NCBI RefSeq assembly: GCF_001294575.1
Contig: NZ_CP012676.1
Location: forward strand, 2,728,001-2,792,000
From: Pseudomonas versuta
Lineage (GTDB): Bacteria; Pseudomonadota; Gammaproteobacteria; Pseudomonadales; Pseudomonadaceae
Direction of reading: 5' to 3'
Length of the DNA: 64,000 nucleotides
Below the pieces are notes generated by a model that worked only from the letters and a program-made list of their open reading frames with translations, was not told where the DNA came from and ran no database searches. The translations under genes were made by a program, and so were the position numbers. This document shows, piece by piece, positions 26,963-36,687 of this stretch (its first letter is position 1; every line of letters starts with the position of its first letter).

Positions 26963-29900
26963 ATGCATAAACTCAAGATCGCTACATTCAATGTCAACGG
27001 AATCGCGGCGCGTCTTCCCAATCTGCTGCAATGGCTTGCGAAAGAGCGCCCGGACATCGTCTGCCTGCAAGAGCTGAAGGCACAGGATCACGCGTTCCCT
27101 GCAAGCGACCTTGAAGCGGCGGGTTACGGCTCATTGCACCATGGCCAAGCCTCATGGAACGGCGTGGCGATTCTTGCGCGCGATTCCGAACCCCTCTTGA
27201 TCCATAAAGGCCTGCCTGGGGCTGAAGACGATTCGCAGTCTCGGTACCTGGAAGCAGCGGTACATGGGGTCGTCGTCGGCTGCCTATACCTGCCCAATGG
27301 AAACCCGCAGCCAGGGCCCAAGTTTGAATACAAGTTCAAGTGGTTTGAGCAACTGATCGCGCACGCCGAAACACTGCAAGCCAGCAAACACCCTGTGGTC
27401 CTCGCGGGCGATTACAACGTGGTGCCCACCGACATTGATATCTACAACACGCGTTCCTGGCTCAAGGATGCGCTTCTTCAACCGCAAAGCCGCGAGTGCT
27501 ACCAAAGACTCCTAGCCCAAGGCTGGATCGACTCGGTGAGGCACCTGTACCCGGAGGAGCGCGTGTATACGTTCTGGGATTATTTCCGTCAGCACTGGCA
27601 GAAGAATTCCGGCCTGCGCATTGACCATCTCCTGTTGAACCCGGTGCTCGCCCCTTTCCTTAAAAACGCGGGCGTGGATGCCTGGGTGCGGGGCGAAGCG
27701 CATGCCAGTGATCATGCGCCGACATGGATTGAAATCTCATCGCGAAAGACTCGATCCAAAAGGAACACGAAGCGCAACGCGGGCGACTCACACTCAACGA
27801 CGCAGCCCTCCGACACGCTCGATGAATACAACCGAAAGCGTGATTTCAATGCAACCTCGGAACCGTCGGGCAGCGCAAAACCGCATAAATCTGCCCCGAA
27901 AAAGGCCCGTGAACCGGCTACGCTGCAGTTCTGCATCCAGAAGCACGATGCGACGCGCCTGCATTACGACTTTCGCCTGGAACTCGACGGCACACTGAAG
28001 AGTTGGGCGGTGCCCAAGGGCCCTTCGCTGGACCCGAAATCCAAACGCCTGGCCGTGCATGTTGAAGACCATCCTCTCGATTACGCAACATTTGAAGGCA
28101 CGATCCCGGAGGGCCATTACGGTGCCGGTGACGTCATTGTGTGGGATCGCGGTATCTGGAAGCCGTTATCCGACCCCGCCGAGGCCTATGCCAAAGGCCG
28201 GCTGAAATTCGAGCTGCAGGGAGAAAAGCTCGGCGGCGCCTGGAACTTGGTCAAGGCGCATATCCCTGGCAAGCAGGAACAATGGTTTTTGATCAAGCAT
28301 CAGGACGAATTTGCCCGACCAGAAAGTGAATACGACATCGTCAACACCGAACCCCATAGCGTGCTGAGCGAACGCACTATCGTGCAGAAGAAGTGCTCGG
28401 GAAAATCGGCTGATCCCAAACCTGTCGAAAAGGCCACCGCTGCGCGGAAGAAGCCTGGGCACACGCAACTGGTTAGTGCCCGATCCTCGACGCTCCCCGA
28501 CAGTCTCAAGCCTGAACTGGCCACGCTGGTGGATTGCGCGCCGGAGGGCGATTGGCGCTACGAGATCAAATTCGACGGTTACCGCATCATGGCCAAAGTC
28601 GGTGATGGCAAGGTGCAGTTGTTTACCCGCAACGGTCACGACTGGACACACAAACTTCCTCGTCAGGCCGAAGCGATTGCCAGCCTCGCCCTGGAGTCCG
28701 CCTGGCTCGATGGCGAAATGGTTGTTGCCAATGCGCAGGGCGTCCCCGATTTCCAGGCACTCCAAAATGCATTTGAGCAGGGCCGTAGCGGCAACATTGT
28801 TTATTACCTTTTTGACCTGCCTTTTCTCAACGGCATGGATCTAAGGGAAGTCCCGTTAGAGCAGCGCCGCGAAGCGTTATCCAAGGTGTTGGAGCGCAGT
28901 GAGGACGAGGTACTCAAATTCTCGGACGACTTCGCCGAAACCCCGGCAGCGCTGCTGAACAGCGCTTGCCAAATGCAAATGGAAGGCCTCATCGGTAAAC
29001 GCGTGGGCAGCCCGTACGTCTCACGTCGCAGCGGCGACTGGATTAAACTCAAATGTAAACGGCGGCAGGAATTTGTCATCGTCGGCTTTACCGACCCTAA
29101 GGGTTCACGCAGCAAATTCGGCGCCCTGTTATTGGGCCTGCATGACGCTGACAGCGGCGAGCTTAAATACTCAGGCAAAGTCGGCACCGGGTTCAACCAA
29201 GTGACACTGGCGACGATCTACGCACAACTGACGCCCCTTGAGACCAAAAAGCCTGCCGTCGTAAACCCGCCGACGGGCGCCGACGCCAAGGACGTTCATT
29301 GGCTCAAGCCATCTTTGCTGGCAGAAGTCGCTTTTGCCGAAATAACCCAGGAGGGTTCGGTCAGGCACGCCGTGTTCCAGGGATTGCGCAACGATAAACC
29401 CGCAAAATCGATCACCGAAGAGCGCCCGGCGGAAACCCCGCAGATCGAGAAAAAGCCCGACCGGAAAAAACCTCCTGCGGCGGCGGCCAAGGGTAAAGGC
29501 GGCGAAGAGGCCGCCACAAGGATCCGGCTCACGCACCCCCAACGCGTGATTGACCCTACGAGCAGCGCAACCAAGCGTGACTTGGCGGACTATTACATCG
29601 GTGTATCTGAATGGCTCTTGCCGCAGTTGCTCAACCGCCCGGTCGCGTTGGTGCGTGCGCCAGAAGGTATCGGCGGGGAACTGTTTTTCCAGAAAAACGC
29701 CGAGCGACTGGCAATCCCCGGAATCGAGATCATCGGTAAAGAAGAGACGGGCCACCCGGTGATGTTAATCAATAATATCGAGGCGCTGATAGGCGCGGTG
29801 CAGATGAGCACCATAGAGCTGCACACCTGGAACGCTGTCTCCAAGGACCTGCATCGCCCTGATCGATTTATTCTCGACCTCGACCCCGACCCTGCCCTGT

Positions 29901-30391
29901 CCTGGAAGAGCATGGTGGAGGCAACCCAACTGACACTCACGGTGCTGGACGAGTTAGGGCTCACATCATTCCTGAAAACCAGCGGCGGCAAGGGTATTCA
30001 CATTGTCGTACCGTTGACGCCGAAGGCAGATTGGGACGCGGTAAAAAGCTTCAGCCACGCGGTTGTCAAACACATCGCCAATCTGCTTCCAGATCGATTC
30101 TCGGCCGTTTCCGGACCTGAAAACCGGGTAGGTCGAATCTTCATCGATTACCTGCGCAATGGCTTGGGCGCAACCACCATTTGCGCTTACTCGGCGCGGA
30201 CGCGTGAGGGGCTGCCGGTATCAGTGCCGATTTTCCGCGAAGAGCTGAAAGAGATCAAAGGTGCCAACGTCTGGAACATTCAAAACATCCATCAACGCCT
30301 GGGAGCGCTGGGCGTTGATCCGTGGGCTGACATGCCTGGAACAAAGCAAACCATCACGGCCCAAATGCGTAAGCGCATAGGTCTCAAGTAG
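26963..30391 (+). CDS. ligD: exonuclease III-type AP endonuclease fused to DNA ligase D
   Basis: One unbroken 1142-residue frame. Residues 1-258 are an exonuclease III/AP endonuclease (FNVNGIAARLPNLL, CLQELKAQD, LAGDYNVVPTDID, and the catalytic HASDHAPTWIEI). A basic linker (259-285) leads into complete LigD: LDEYNRKRDFNAT, phosphoesterase with KHDATRLHYDFRLELDG and EGTIPEGHYGAGDV; ligase with nucleophile lysine 536 in EIKFDGYRI, WLDGEMVV and GLIGKRVGSPY; and primase-polymerase with the metal motif DLDPD near 972. LigD seals double-strand breaks with Ku; here AP-site or 3'-end cleaning is added on the same chain. GAGG lies before the ATG. No ku gene is in the window. Confidence 0.9.
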   Translation: MHKLKIATFNVNGIAARLPNLLQWLAKERPDIVCLQELKAQDHAFPASDLEAAGYGSLHHGQASWNGVAILARDSEPLLIHKGLPGAEDDSQSRYLEAAVHGVVVGCLYLPNGNPQPGPKFEYKFKWFEQLIAHAETLQASKHPVVLAGDYNVVPTDIDIYNTRSWLKDALLQPQSRECYQRLLAQGWIDSVRHLYPEERVYTFWDYFRQHWQKNSGLRIDHLLLNPVLAPFLKNAGVDAWVRGEAHASDHAPTWIEISSRKTRSKRNTKRNAGDSHSTTQPSDTLDEYNRKRDFNATSEPSGSAKPHKSAPKKAREPATLQFCIQKHDATRLHYDFRLELDGTLKSWAVPKGPSLDPKSKRLAVHVEDHPLDYATFEGTIPEGHYGAGDVIVWDRGIWKPLSDPAEAYAKGRLKFELQGEKLGGAWNLVKAHIPGKQEQWFLIKHQDEFARPESEYDIVNTEPHSVLSERTIVQKKCSGKSADPKPVEKATAARKKPGHTQLVSARSSTLPDSLKPELATLVDCAPEGDWRYEIKFDGYRIMAKVGDGKVQLFTRNGHDWTHKLPRQAEAIASLALESAWLDGEMVVANAQGVPDFQALQNAFEQGRSGNIVYYLFDLPFLNGMDLREVPLEQRREALSKVLERSEDEVLKFSDDFAETPAALLNSACQMQMEGLIGKRVGSPYVSRRSGDWIKLKCKRRQEFVIVGFTDPKGSRSKFGALLLGLHDADSGELKYSGKVGTGFNQVTLATIYAQLTPLETKKPAVVNPPTGADAKDVHWLKPSLLAEVAFAEITQEGSVRHAVFQGLRNDKPAKSITEERPAETPQIEKKPDRKKPPAAAAKGKGGEEAATRIRLTHPQRVIDPTSSATKRDLADYYIGVSEWLLPQLLNRPVALVRAPEGIGGELFFQKNAERLAIPGIEIIGKEETGHPVMLINNIEALIGAVQMSTIELHTWNAVSKDLHRPDRFILDLDPDPALSWKSMVEATQLTLTVLDELGLTSFLKTSGGKGIHIVVPLTPKADWDAVKSFSHAVVKHIANLLPDRFSAVSGPENRVGRIFIDYLRNGLGATTICAYSARTREGLPVSVPIFREELKEIKGANVWNIQNIHQRLGALGVDPWADMPGTKQTITAQMRKRIGLK

Positions 30392-30413
30392 CACCCACAT
30401 CAGGAGAGATGCA

Positions 30414-30638
30414 ACGGATAACTTCCACATAACGCCGACTGAAAACGTTTGGGCCTTAAAGAAAGAGGGCACGGAGTGCGCGTCCAAAACGGCAACCACG
30501 AAGGCTGAAATAATAGAGCTCGCCGGTGAATTCCTTGATGGAAAAACAGTCTCGCTGAAGATTCATAAGGAATACGGTTCGATTCAGGAAGAGTGCACGT
30601 ACTCTCGGCGTTCTGATCCGACGAAGAGCAAAGGCTAG
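30414..30638 (+). CDS. DUF2188 protein with ACG in the start position
   Basis: The 74-codon frame reads DNFHITPTENVWALKKEGTE, then SKTATTKAEIIELAGEFL and a C-terminal DGKTVSLKIHKEYGSIQEE, which is the DUF2188 pattern (small stress-associated proteins of unknown role). AGGAGA lies 7 bases before an ACG where ATG is expected; no ATG, GTG or TTG in frame occurs before it. Either ACG is used weakly as a start or a T-to-C change silenced the gene. It follows ligD by 22 bases; DUF2188 genes near ligD occur in other pseudomonads. Confidence 0.65.
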   Translation, partial: TDNFHITPTENVWALKKEGTECASKTATTKAEIIELAGEFLDGKTVSLKIHKEYGSIQEECTYSRRSDPTKSKG

Positions 30639-30892
30639 TGCCACGAATTATTTTCTTCAGTTCAAGCATGATCACTTGAGTTTTCAGCAGGTGCTCGATC
30701 GTTCAAAAAGCACTGCATGGGTTTAAAGGCTGTGAACCTTAGCATTCAGAACCTTGGAGGGGGTGTATGCGTGTGCGCCCCTCTCCTATGATCAACTGAG
30801 AAAGCCCTCTGATTATCAAACGCTTCGCCGACGTTCAGACAATCGGTGCGTAACGGCCGGAGCAGAACCCAAGGCTCAACCAAACCTGATGT

Positions 30893-31123
30893 TTACGCCC
30901 AATTCTTCCTGAAGCCTCGAACGTTCATCCCCAGCAAAATGCACTCGAGTACGATCAGCCCAAATGCATTCGCGTGCCATCCCCAGGCCACCCATAACGC
31001 ATTGCTCAGGATGAACGCCCAAAAGGCAACCCTGCGTCGGCGTCGCTGTTGAGACCCGATAAACCAGGCCGAGATGACCGTGACGACCATGGCAGGCCAC
31101 TGTAGCCAATCAATCAGGTCCAA
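30893..31123 (-). CDS. small membrane protein, 76 aa
   Basis: Two or three hydrophobic segments: WPAMVVTVISAWFIGS, then after a basic QQRRRRR turn VAFWAFILSNALWVAWGW and ANAFGLIVLECILLGM. The pattern resembles small PQ-loop-like membrane proteins in pseudomonads. The start is a TTG with AGGTTGACG before it; an internal ATG is less likely because it would cut into the first helix. Function unknown. Confidence 0.6.
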   Translation of the reverse strand: MDLIDWLQWPAMVVTVISAWFIGSQQRRRRRVAFWAFILSNALWVAWGWHANAFGLIVLECILLGMNVRGFRKNWA

Positions 31124-31544
31124 AACGTCAACCTGTTACGGGGCTGGGGCATGGAAGGCTCGACTCCGCCGTGGGCATTAGGCGGCATTAGGGAAGCCAG
31201 GTAGTCGCACGACACATGTAGTCCCGGCGTGCGTTGATGACCACCGGGTTGGTGGCCGTCCCGACGGTGCATGCGCCGGTCTTTCGAGGTCTGCAACCAG
31301 TGAACGTCCTCGCGGGCAGTCAGAAGCTGAAACCCGCCCGCCTTCAGAAGTCAGCACGGAGTCCGGGCATTCACGGAGAAGCCTTTCTCCGTTATGGGCA
31401 GGTATCACGATGCTTATCATTGCGTTCCTCAACCTTGCTAAGTCTCTTCAGCTATCGACATTCGGCCAAGGGCAAAGGTTTAAACCGAGAGACCTTTCAT
31501 TCTTTCAACGAACGTATGCCAACCAAAACGAACAACTTCATGAT
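31124..31544. other. 421-base region with a possible decayed glycosyltransferase
   Basis: No intact gene. The minus strand contains a short glycosyltransferase-like start, listed separately. Reading frames on the plus strand across 31234-31575 have no family resemblance or ribosome site. Confidence 0.35.
31353..31432 (-). pseudogene. possible remnant of glycosyltransferase family 2, N-terminus
   Basis: The minus strand reads MRNAMISIVIPAHNGERLLR and then ECPDSVL, very like the UDP-sugar-binding start of GT2 enzymes (SIVIPAHNEE...LLxxCLxSVL). What follows is not recognisable as GT2, and the frame ends after 84 codons. I take it as a decayed start. Confidence 0.35.
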
Positions 31545-32045
31545 TCAGCCTTTTTCACCCCTTAGTGCTTTTTGATGAAAGCCTGGCAAATGCTTCAATG
31601 CGTGCAGGGCAGCAGACAGCTGCACCTGATCACGCGAACCCGGGAACCACTCCCTGCGGCTGAATACACTCAGGCCTGACGGGGTAAGGAAAGCCCACGC
31701 AAAACAGACAGTCCCTGCGGGAATGCCATCGACATCGTCAGGGCCCAGGATCCCGGTCGTTGCCAACGCGAGGTCAGCTTTACTGTCCCGCAGCGCCCCC
31801 TGCGCCATCTCAAGGGCTACCTCACAGCTGGTCAGATTAAATGTCTCGATGGTATAGGCGCGTACCGACAAAAGCCGTTGCTTCGCTTCCGGTGAATACA
31901 CGACGTACCCGCTTTCGATGCATGCACCTGCGCCTTGAATCTCCGAAAGAAGCGAGATTATTTTCCCCGCGGTACAGGATTCAGCGGTGGTGATTTGAAG
32001 ACTATTCGCCTTCAAATATTCGAGTGTGGTGACAGGAATGCTCAT
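31545..32045 (-). CDS. CinA C-terminal domain protein (PncC-like amidohydrolase)
   Basis: A 166-residue stand-alone CinA_C domain: TTAESCTAGKIISLLSEIQG, GYVVYSPEAKQRLLSV, and LALATTGILGPDDVDG with PAGTVCFAW. The family deamidates nicotinamide mononucleotide to nicotinate mononucleotide, recycling NAD breakdown products, often of ligase origin. AGGAAA lies 6 bases before the ATG at 32045; the ATG at 32051 is too near it. Neighbouring LigD uses ATP rather than NAD, so no direct link is needed. Divergent C-terminal residues leave activity unproven. Confidence 0.82.
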   Translation of the reverse strand: MSIPVTTLEYLKANSLQITTAESCTAGKIISLLSEIQGAGACIESGYVVYSPEAKQRLLSVRAYTIETFNLTSCEVALEMAQGALRDSKADLALATTGILGPDDVDGIPAGTVCFAWAFLTPSGLSVFSRREWFPGSRDQVQLSAALHALKHLPGFHQKALRGEKG

Positions 32046-32255
32046 GGCCATTTCCTCTAAATACTGCCCTTTTGACCTCTAATAAGGCGATTATTTCCAG
32101 TTTTGCAGACCGTGCTCTCCATCCTGTGCCGTCACGCCTGGACTGACTCATGCGTGATACATAAGGCCGGCAAGCGTAGGGCTTGGAAAATTGTAAAAAA
32201 GAATTTCACGGCCCCATTGCGGTCTATTGAATAACCACAACTGGAGTCTGCAATC

Positions 32256-32666
32256 ATGAAATTTACTGAATTCTGCCAATCGCTTTCGAACCGGGCAGGT
32301 AGCCCTAAAACCTTTCTGGTGGCAGTCGCGCTGATTGTCGCCTGGGCTCTCACCGGGCCGCTTTTTCACTACAACGACACCTGGCAGCTGATCGTTAATA
32401 CATCCACGACAATCGTCACGTTTTTAATGGTCTTTCTTATCCAAAACACTCAGAACCGGGATAACGACATCCTGCACTTGAAGCTTGATGAGCTGATCAG
32501 AGCCAACCAAGAAGCCCAAAATGCCACTTTAGCGTTGGATAAATTGGGATCCCGAGAATTGAGACAGTTACGCGATGAATATAGTGCACTTGGCCAGGGC
32601 AGCCAGCCCCATGCCTCGGACGATAAAACTGGACCTCAAGTCTCTGCATTAAGTCCCCAAGAATAA
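32256..32666 (+). CDS. low-affinity iron permease-family membrane protein
   Basis: A 136-residue protein with two membrane helices (about 20-36 and 46-63) joined by GPLFHYNDTWQLIVNTST, then QNTQNRDNDILHLKLDELIR. This matches the small Fet4-like "low affinity iron permease" family. The bacterial members are much shorter than yeast Fet4, and iron transport by them has not been shown. TGGAGT lies before the ATG. Confidence 0.8.
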   Translation: MKFTEFCQSLSNRAGSPKTFLVAVALIVAWALTGPLFHYNDTWQLIVNTSTTIVTFLMVFLIQNTQNRDNDILHLKLDELIRANQEAQNATLALDKLGSRELRQLRDEYSALGQGSQPHASDDKTGPQVSALSPQE

Positions 32667-32763
32667 TGATTTCAGACGGTCGCGAACTTAAAAGGGCTTC
32701 CCTGAGACATAGGACTCGCGGGAAGCCAATGGAGCCTGTCCGCTATATGTCAAACACATCGGG

Positions 32764-34818
32764 TTACTGGCGGGTAGAACGCATCTTGGATAGCTTGACC
32801 AGCGTCGCTACCCGGGAGCTCAGTGCATCCAACACAAATGGTTTAGTAAGAACCAGGGTACGTGGTTCCAAATGGGCCTTCTCCATCACTGCGCTTTCGG
32901 CGTACCCCGTGATAAATAGCACAGGCAGTCCTCGAAGACTCTTGCGCGCAATCCCAGCCATCTCCCGTCCATTCATTCCACCAGGTAAACCAATGTCTGA
33001 AACCAGCACATCGATACGCGTTTCAGATTGCAAGAGCTGCAACCCGGTAACGCCATCTGCTGCTTCTATAACATGATAGCCAAGGCCGCTCAGCAATTCG
33101 GCAACAAGCATACGTACTGAAGGTTCGTCGTCTACCACGAGCACCGTTTCGCCATTGCCAGGCAAAATAACGCTGTGCGCGGTATGCGTAATTTCCGTAG
33201 CAACCTCACCTTCGTACCGCGGCAGATAGAGACAGATCGTCGTACCTGCACCCTCTTCAGATTTGATATGAAGATCGCCTCCAGACTGTCGAGCGAAGCC
33301 ATAGACCATCGATAAGCCCAGCCCCGTGCCTGTGCCCGCAGGCTTGGTGGTAAAGAACGGCTCAATGGCTTTCGCCGCTGTTTTCGGACTCATCCCGCTG
33401 CCATTATCAGAAACGCAGATATTAAGGTACCCGCCTGGCATCAAATGATAGTCAAGGTCCGCCGACCCGTCGTGTACGAGATTGCTGGTATGGATGTGGA
33501 TTTCACCGCAATCCAAAAGCGCGTCACGGGCGTTTATGCATAGATTGAGCAGTGCATTTTCAAGCTGGGCAGGATCAATTAGCGCCGGCCACAAGTCCGA
33601 AGCAGTGCTGATCCGCAGTCGTATCTCAGGGCCCACAGACCTGGTAACCAGCTCTTCCATGCCTCTCACAAGCGCGTTTACATCGGTGGGGCTGGGCGAC
33701 AATGTCTGACGTCGTGAAAACGCCAGTAACCTGTGGGTCAAGGAAGCCGCGCGTGTTACGGCGCCCTGTGCCACCGTGATGTATTTGTCCACATCCGCCA
33801 AACGGCCCTGGGCCATGCGTATCTGCACCAACTCAAGGCTTCCTGAAATACCCGCCAACAGGTTATTGAAGTCGTGAGCGATGCCACCGGTTAGCTGCCC
33901 TACTGCTTCCATTTTTTGCGAGTGGTGCATCGCACGCTCAGCCTCTTCGCGATCCTGGACGGCAGCTCGAATGCGTTCTTCCAAGGTCTGGTTCAGCTCC
34001 TTCACCGCTAACTCGGCTTCTTTTCTGGCGGTGACGTCGATGGACGACCCTATAAGTCCAATCACCTCTCCATGCTCGTTCAACAGCGGTGTTTTGACAG
34101 AGAGCCAAGTTGCTGGCGAACCGTCAGAATGACTGACGTTCTCTTCAATTTGCTCGGCGACTCCAGACTCCATGATCCGGCGATCAGTCTCCATGACAAC
34201 CTGAGCCTGAGCTTTGTCATCCAAGTAATCCAGGTCGGTCTTTCCCAAATAAAAGTCTTGGGGCTTACCGATCAGCTGAGTGGTACCGTGATTGGCGACC
34301 AACATTCTGCCATGGCGGTCTTTCGCGTAGACCACGCCGGGTACGGCCTCTGCAAATGTACGCAACAGCGCAGCTATCTTGTCCCGCTCAGCTTCAGCGA
34401 CACGACGCGTTTCGATATCAAGTAATATGCCTGGGAAACGCCGGGGCACGCCATTCGCGTCCATTTCAGCGTGACTATTAGCCTCGATCCATCGATATGT
34501 CCCGCTAGCTGATAAAACTCGGTACTCGCAACGATAAGCACCGCCTCTGGCTATTGCTTCGCCGATGGCAGCTTCGACTCTAATGACGTCGTCCGGGTGA
34601 ATTGAGCCGGTCACAACCTTAAGAGGCAGCCCTTCCTGGCATTGTCGAGGGCACAGACCAAACGTGCGCGCAAATCGCTCATCCGCAGTGAATCTATCGC
34701 CGGGAATATCCCAGACCCATGTCCCCACAATCGCTCCCGCCTCCAGAGCAAGCTGAAGTCTTTCAGACGCCTCCTGAGAGCGGTGATCGAGTGGAGCATG
34801 TACTTTTATATCTGCCAT
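32764..34818 (-). CDS. PAS-PAS hybrid histidine kinase with receiver
   Basis: A 684-residue cytoplasmic sensor: two PAS domains (about 20-140 and 150-275; the second with KDRHGRMLVANHG), a coiled linker, HisKA with GGIAHDFNNLLAGI (phospho-histidine in AHDFNN), HATPase with DNGSGMSP and GTGLGLSMVYGF, and a C-terminal receiver (LVVDDEPSVRML, acceptor Asp in VLVSDIGLPGG, and Lys in TKPF). The AHDFNNLL type is common in stress and light sensing hybrids. No DNA-binding response regulator lies beside it, so the output is likely through the attached receiver or a remote partner. Confidence 0.88.
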   Translation of the reverse strand: MADIKVHAPLDHRSQEASERLQLALEAGAIVGTWVWDIPGDRFTADERFARTFGLCPRQCQEGLPLKVVTGSIHPDDVIRVEAAIGEAIARGGAYRCEYRVLSASGTYRWIEANSHAEMDANGVPRRFPGILLDIETRRVAEAERDKIAALLRTFAEAVPGVVYAKDRHGRMLVANHGTTQLIGKPQDFYLGKTDLDYLDDKAQAQVVMETDRRIMESGVAEQIEENVSHSDGSPATWLSVKTPLLNEHGEVIGLIGSSIDVTARKEAELAVKELNQTLEERIRAAVQDREEAERAMHHSQKMEAVGQLTGGIAHDFNNLLAGISGSLELVQIRMAQGRLADVDKYITVAQGAVTRAASLTHRLLAFSRRQTLSPSPTDVNALVRGMEELVTRSVGPEIRLRISTASDLWPALIDPAQLENALLNLCINARDALLDCGEIHIHTSNLVHDGSADLDYHLMPGGYLNICVSDNGSGMSPKTAAKAIEPFFTTKPAGTGTGLGLSMVYGFARQSGGDLHIKSEEGAGTTICLYLPRYEGEVATEITHTAHSVILPGNGETVLVVDDEPSVRMLVAELLSGLGYHVIEAADGVTGLQLLQSETRIDVLVSDIGLPGGMNGREMAGIARKSLRGLPVLFITGYAESAVMEKAHLEPRTLVLTKPFVLDALSSRVATLVKLSKMRSTRQ

Positions 34819-34862
34819 TTCATTACACCGTGTTCACGATCTCTCCAACGACTGCCTGCTGC

Positions 34863-35948
34863 TTAAGCCGATACGAGGTATTCAGATAATGTCGCTGCGC
34901 AGGCGTGTATCGCACCCTCTAGGATCAACTCGTATCCATGGGTATTTTCAGTCGGTATGGCCAGACAACCCGCTCGGGCTGAGGTGCCGCTACTCATCAC
35001 AGCGCTAGCGTCCGATGCGAAATCCACCAGCAGAGCGAGTTGGGGATCGTACCCGCAACGCATAGCCGCTTCGCTCAAGCCTGTTACGACGGCGCGCGTG
35101 TAGTAGCCCTTCTGATCCCCCGTATTGATGATCGGATCCACGCTAAGGCGGGTTGCGTATTCGTCCATTACCGGCCCGACTTCCAAAGCAATCGTGGTGT
35201 CACCTGGTAAAGATGCCGCAGCGTACATAGCTCCGGAGTTGCTTTCCTCCTCAAGCGTCGTGAAGACGAAATAGAGGTCACTGCGCAATTCCTCTCTACG
35301 CTTCTGCACCTGTGACATTGCTTGCAGAGCGGCAACAATAGGTGCTCTGTCATCCAAAAAATGCGCCGCAATGGCATCCTGTACGCGAAACGGCTTACGC
35401 CAATGACGACTTAAAGCCACTCTGTTTCCAGGACGTACTCCGTGGGCTCGCAAGGTTTCAACAGAGCAGCGTGTGATGACGTGCACATCATTCCAATGCA
35501 CGTTTCCTGACAACACGTCAGCGCCTTGCGGGGCGTTTGTAGTGGCATGCATCGAACCGAAAGACAGAACACCGGGGATGGTTTCTAGATCCCCTAGAAT
35601 GTCTACAGGACACATACCGAAATTTACTGGGTTGACACCGCCCAGAGCAGTGACTCTCAACGTGCCATCTTGATCAATGCGCTTGATGACCATGGCGATT
35701 TCATCCATGTGCACCATGACCTTTATCGCGCGTCTCGGTTCAGTTTCGTCCTGGTGGCCGCGAATCAACCCTATTACGTTTCCAGCAGGATCGACCCATT
35801 GCTCATCGCATCGCGAACGTAGCTCCTCTACGCAGGCTGCTCGAACTTCATCCTCCTGCCCGCCGGGCCCTCTGGCAAGGAGCAACTTCGTTAGAAGCTC
35901 GTTTTCGGGTGTCGAAGCGTTGTCGCTCGCCATGTTATTTTTTCGCAT
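34863..35948 (-). CDS. M42-family metallopeptidase, osmoprotectant NAGGN-type
   Basis: A 361-residue M42 aminopeptidase-like enzyme. The metal and catalytic residues are present: VMVHMDEIAM, FLDDR, TLEEESNSG, ALEVGPV and PTENTHGYE. It resembles the M42 peptidase encoded with asnO and ngg in the N-acetylglutaminylglutamine amide osmoprotectant cluster, but those two genes are absent from the window. It could hydrolyse the osmoprotectant or related dipeptide amides. GGAAAG precedes the ATG at 35948; an ATG at 35933 is possible. A decayed copy of its N-terminus lies at 974-1257. Confidence 0.82.
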   Translation of the reverse strand: MRKNNMASDNASTPENELLTKLLLARGPGGQEDEVRAACVEELRSRCDEQWVDPAGNVIGLIRGHQDETEPRRAIKVMVHMDEIAMVIKRIDQDGTLRVTALGGVNPVNFGMCPVDILGDLETIPGVLSFGSMHATTNAPQGADVLSGNVHWNDVHVITRCSVETLRAHGVRPGNRVALSRHWRKPFRVQDAIAAHFLDDRAPIVAALQAMSQVQKRREELRSDLYFVFTTLEEESNSGAMYAAASLPGDTTIALEVGPVMDEYATRLSVDPIINTGDQKGYYTRAVVTGLSEAAMRCGYDPQLALLVDFASDASAVMSSGTSARAGCLAIPTENTHGYELILEGAIHACAATLSEYLVSA

Positions 35949-36035
35949 GCTTTCCGTACCGTATCTTCAATATTAACGGTCTAAAAGACGGACGGCGCTA
36001 AGGCGAGCCGCCCGTATCTCCTGGGCAACGGGAGC

Positions 36036-36539
36036 TTACTTTTTCGATTCCAGGGTGGCTGCCTGGTTGCCGCCCTGCTCCGCAATTTTGGAGAGCTTTA
36101 CGTCGGTAGCCTTTTCTTCGGCGAGCGTGGCCGCCAGCAAATCTGCCGCTTCAGGCAGATTCAAGTGCTTGGCCATGGCAATTAAAGTGCCATAGCTGGC
36201 GATCTCGTAGTGCTCAACTTTCTGAGCAGCAGCAATTAAACCGGCATCAAGCACCGCACCTTTTTCAATTTCTTCCAGTAGCTCTTTGGACTCCTCCACC
36301 AGCCCCTCCATCGCCACGCACTTCATACGTTTCAGCTTTAAACCGGTCAACTCGACAAGCTGATCAATTCTTTCAATTTGCCCTTGGGTTTCCTCGAGGT
36401 GAGCAGTGAACGCTTCCGCTAATAGCGGGTTGGTAGCAGCGCGAGCCATACGCGGCAACGCCCGAGTGATTTGCTTTTCTGCGCTGTAGACGTCGGAAAG
36501 CTCATGGATAAATAGGTCTTTGACAGTTTTTCTAGCCAT
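36036..36539 (-). CDS. DUF892 (YciE/YciF) ferritin-like protein
   Basis: A 167-residue four-helix ferritin-like protein starting MARKTVKDLFIHELSDVYSA. Metal ligands are seen in HELSDVYSAEKQI (Glu), AHLEETQGQIERI (Glu, His-Glu) and KVEHYEIASYGTL (Glu-His). DUF892 proteins are stress-induced in many bacteria and in E. coli sit with KGG protein YciG; the KGG gene here is 18 kb away. GAGGATT precedes the ATG at 36539; the longer frame upstream has no resemblance. Confidence 0.85.
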   Translation of the reverse strand: MARKTVKDLFIHELSDVYSAEKQITRALPRMARAATNPLLAEAFTAHLEETQGQIERIDQLVELTGLKLKRMKCVAMEGLVEESKELLEEIEKGAVLDAGLIAAAQKVEHYEIASYGTLIAMAKHLNLPEAADLLAATLAEEKATDVKLSKIAEQGGNQAATLESKK

Positions 36540-36687
36540 TTCAGAATCCTCACTTTCAAATGAACAAGAGTCGCTGAACGTCACACGCATTTTCGACATC
36601 GCGATGTTTGTGCCGTCTAGTGAAATGACCATGCCTTCAGGGGAGTGTTCCAATAAATTCAAACTCTCCTGATGAGATGACGGTTAT

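Noticed and set aside
31234..31575. 113-codon plus-strand frame
   Set aside because: No ribosome site, no motif, and it crosses both a glycosyltransferase-like remnant and the end of the CinA_C gene.
36540..36662. 41-residue N-terminal extension of the DUF892 protein
   Set aside because: The family begins at MARKTVKDLF, which has its own GAGGATT ribosome site; the extension has no resemblance to the family.
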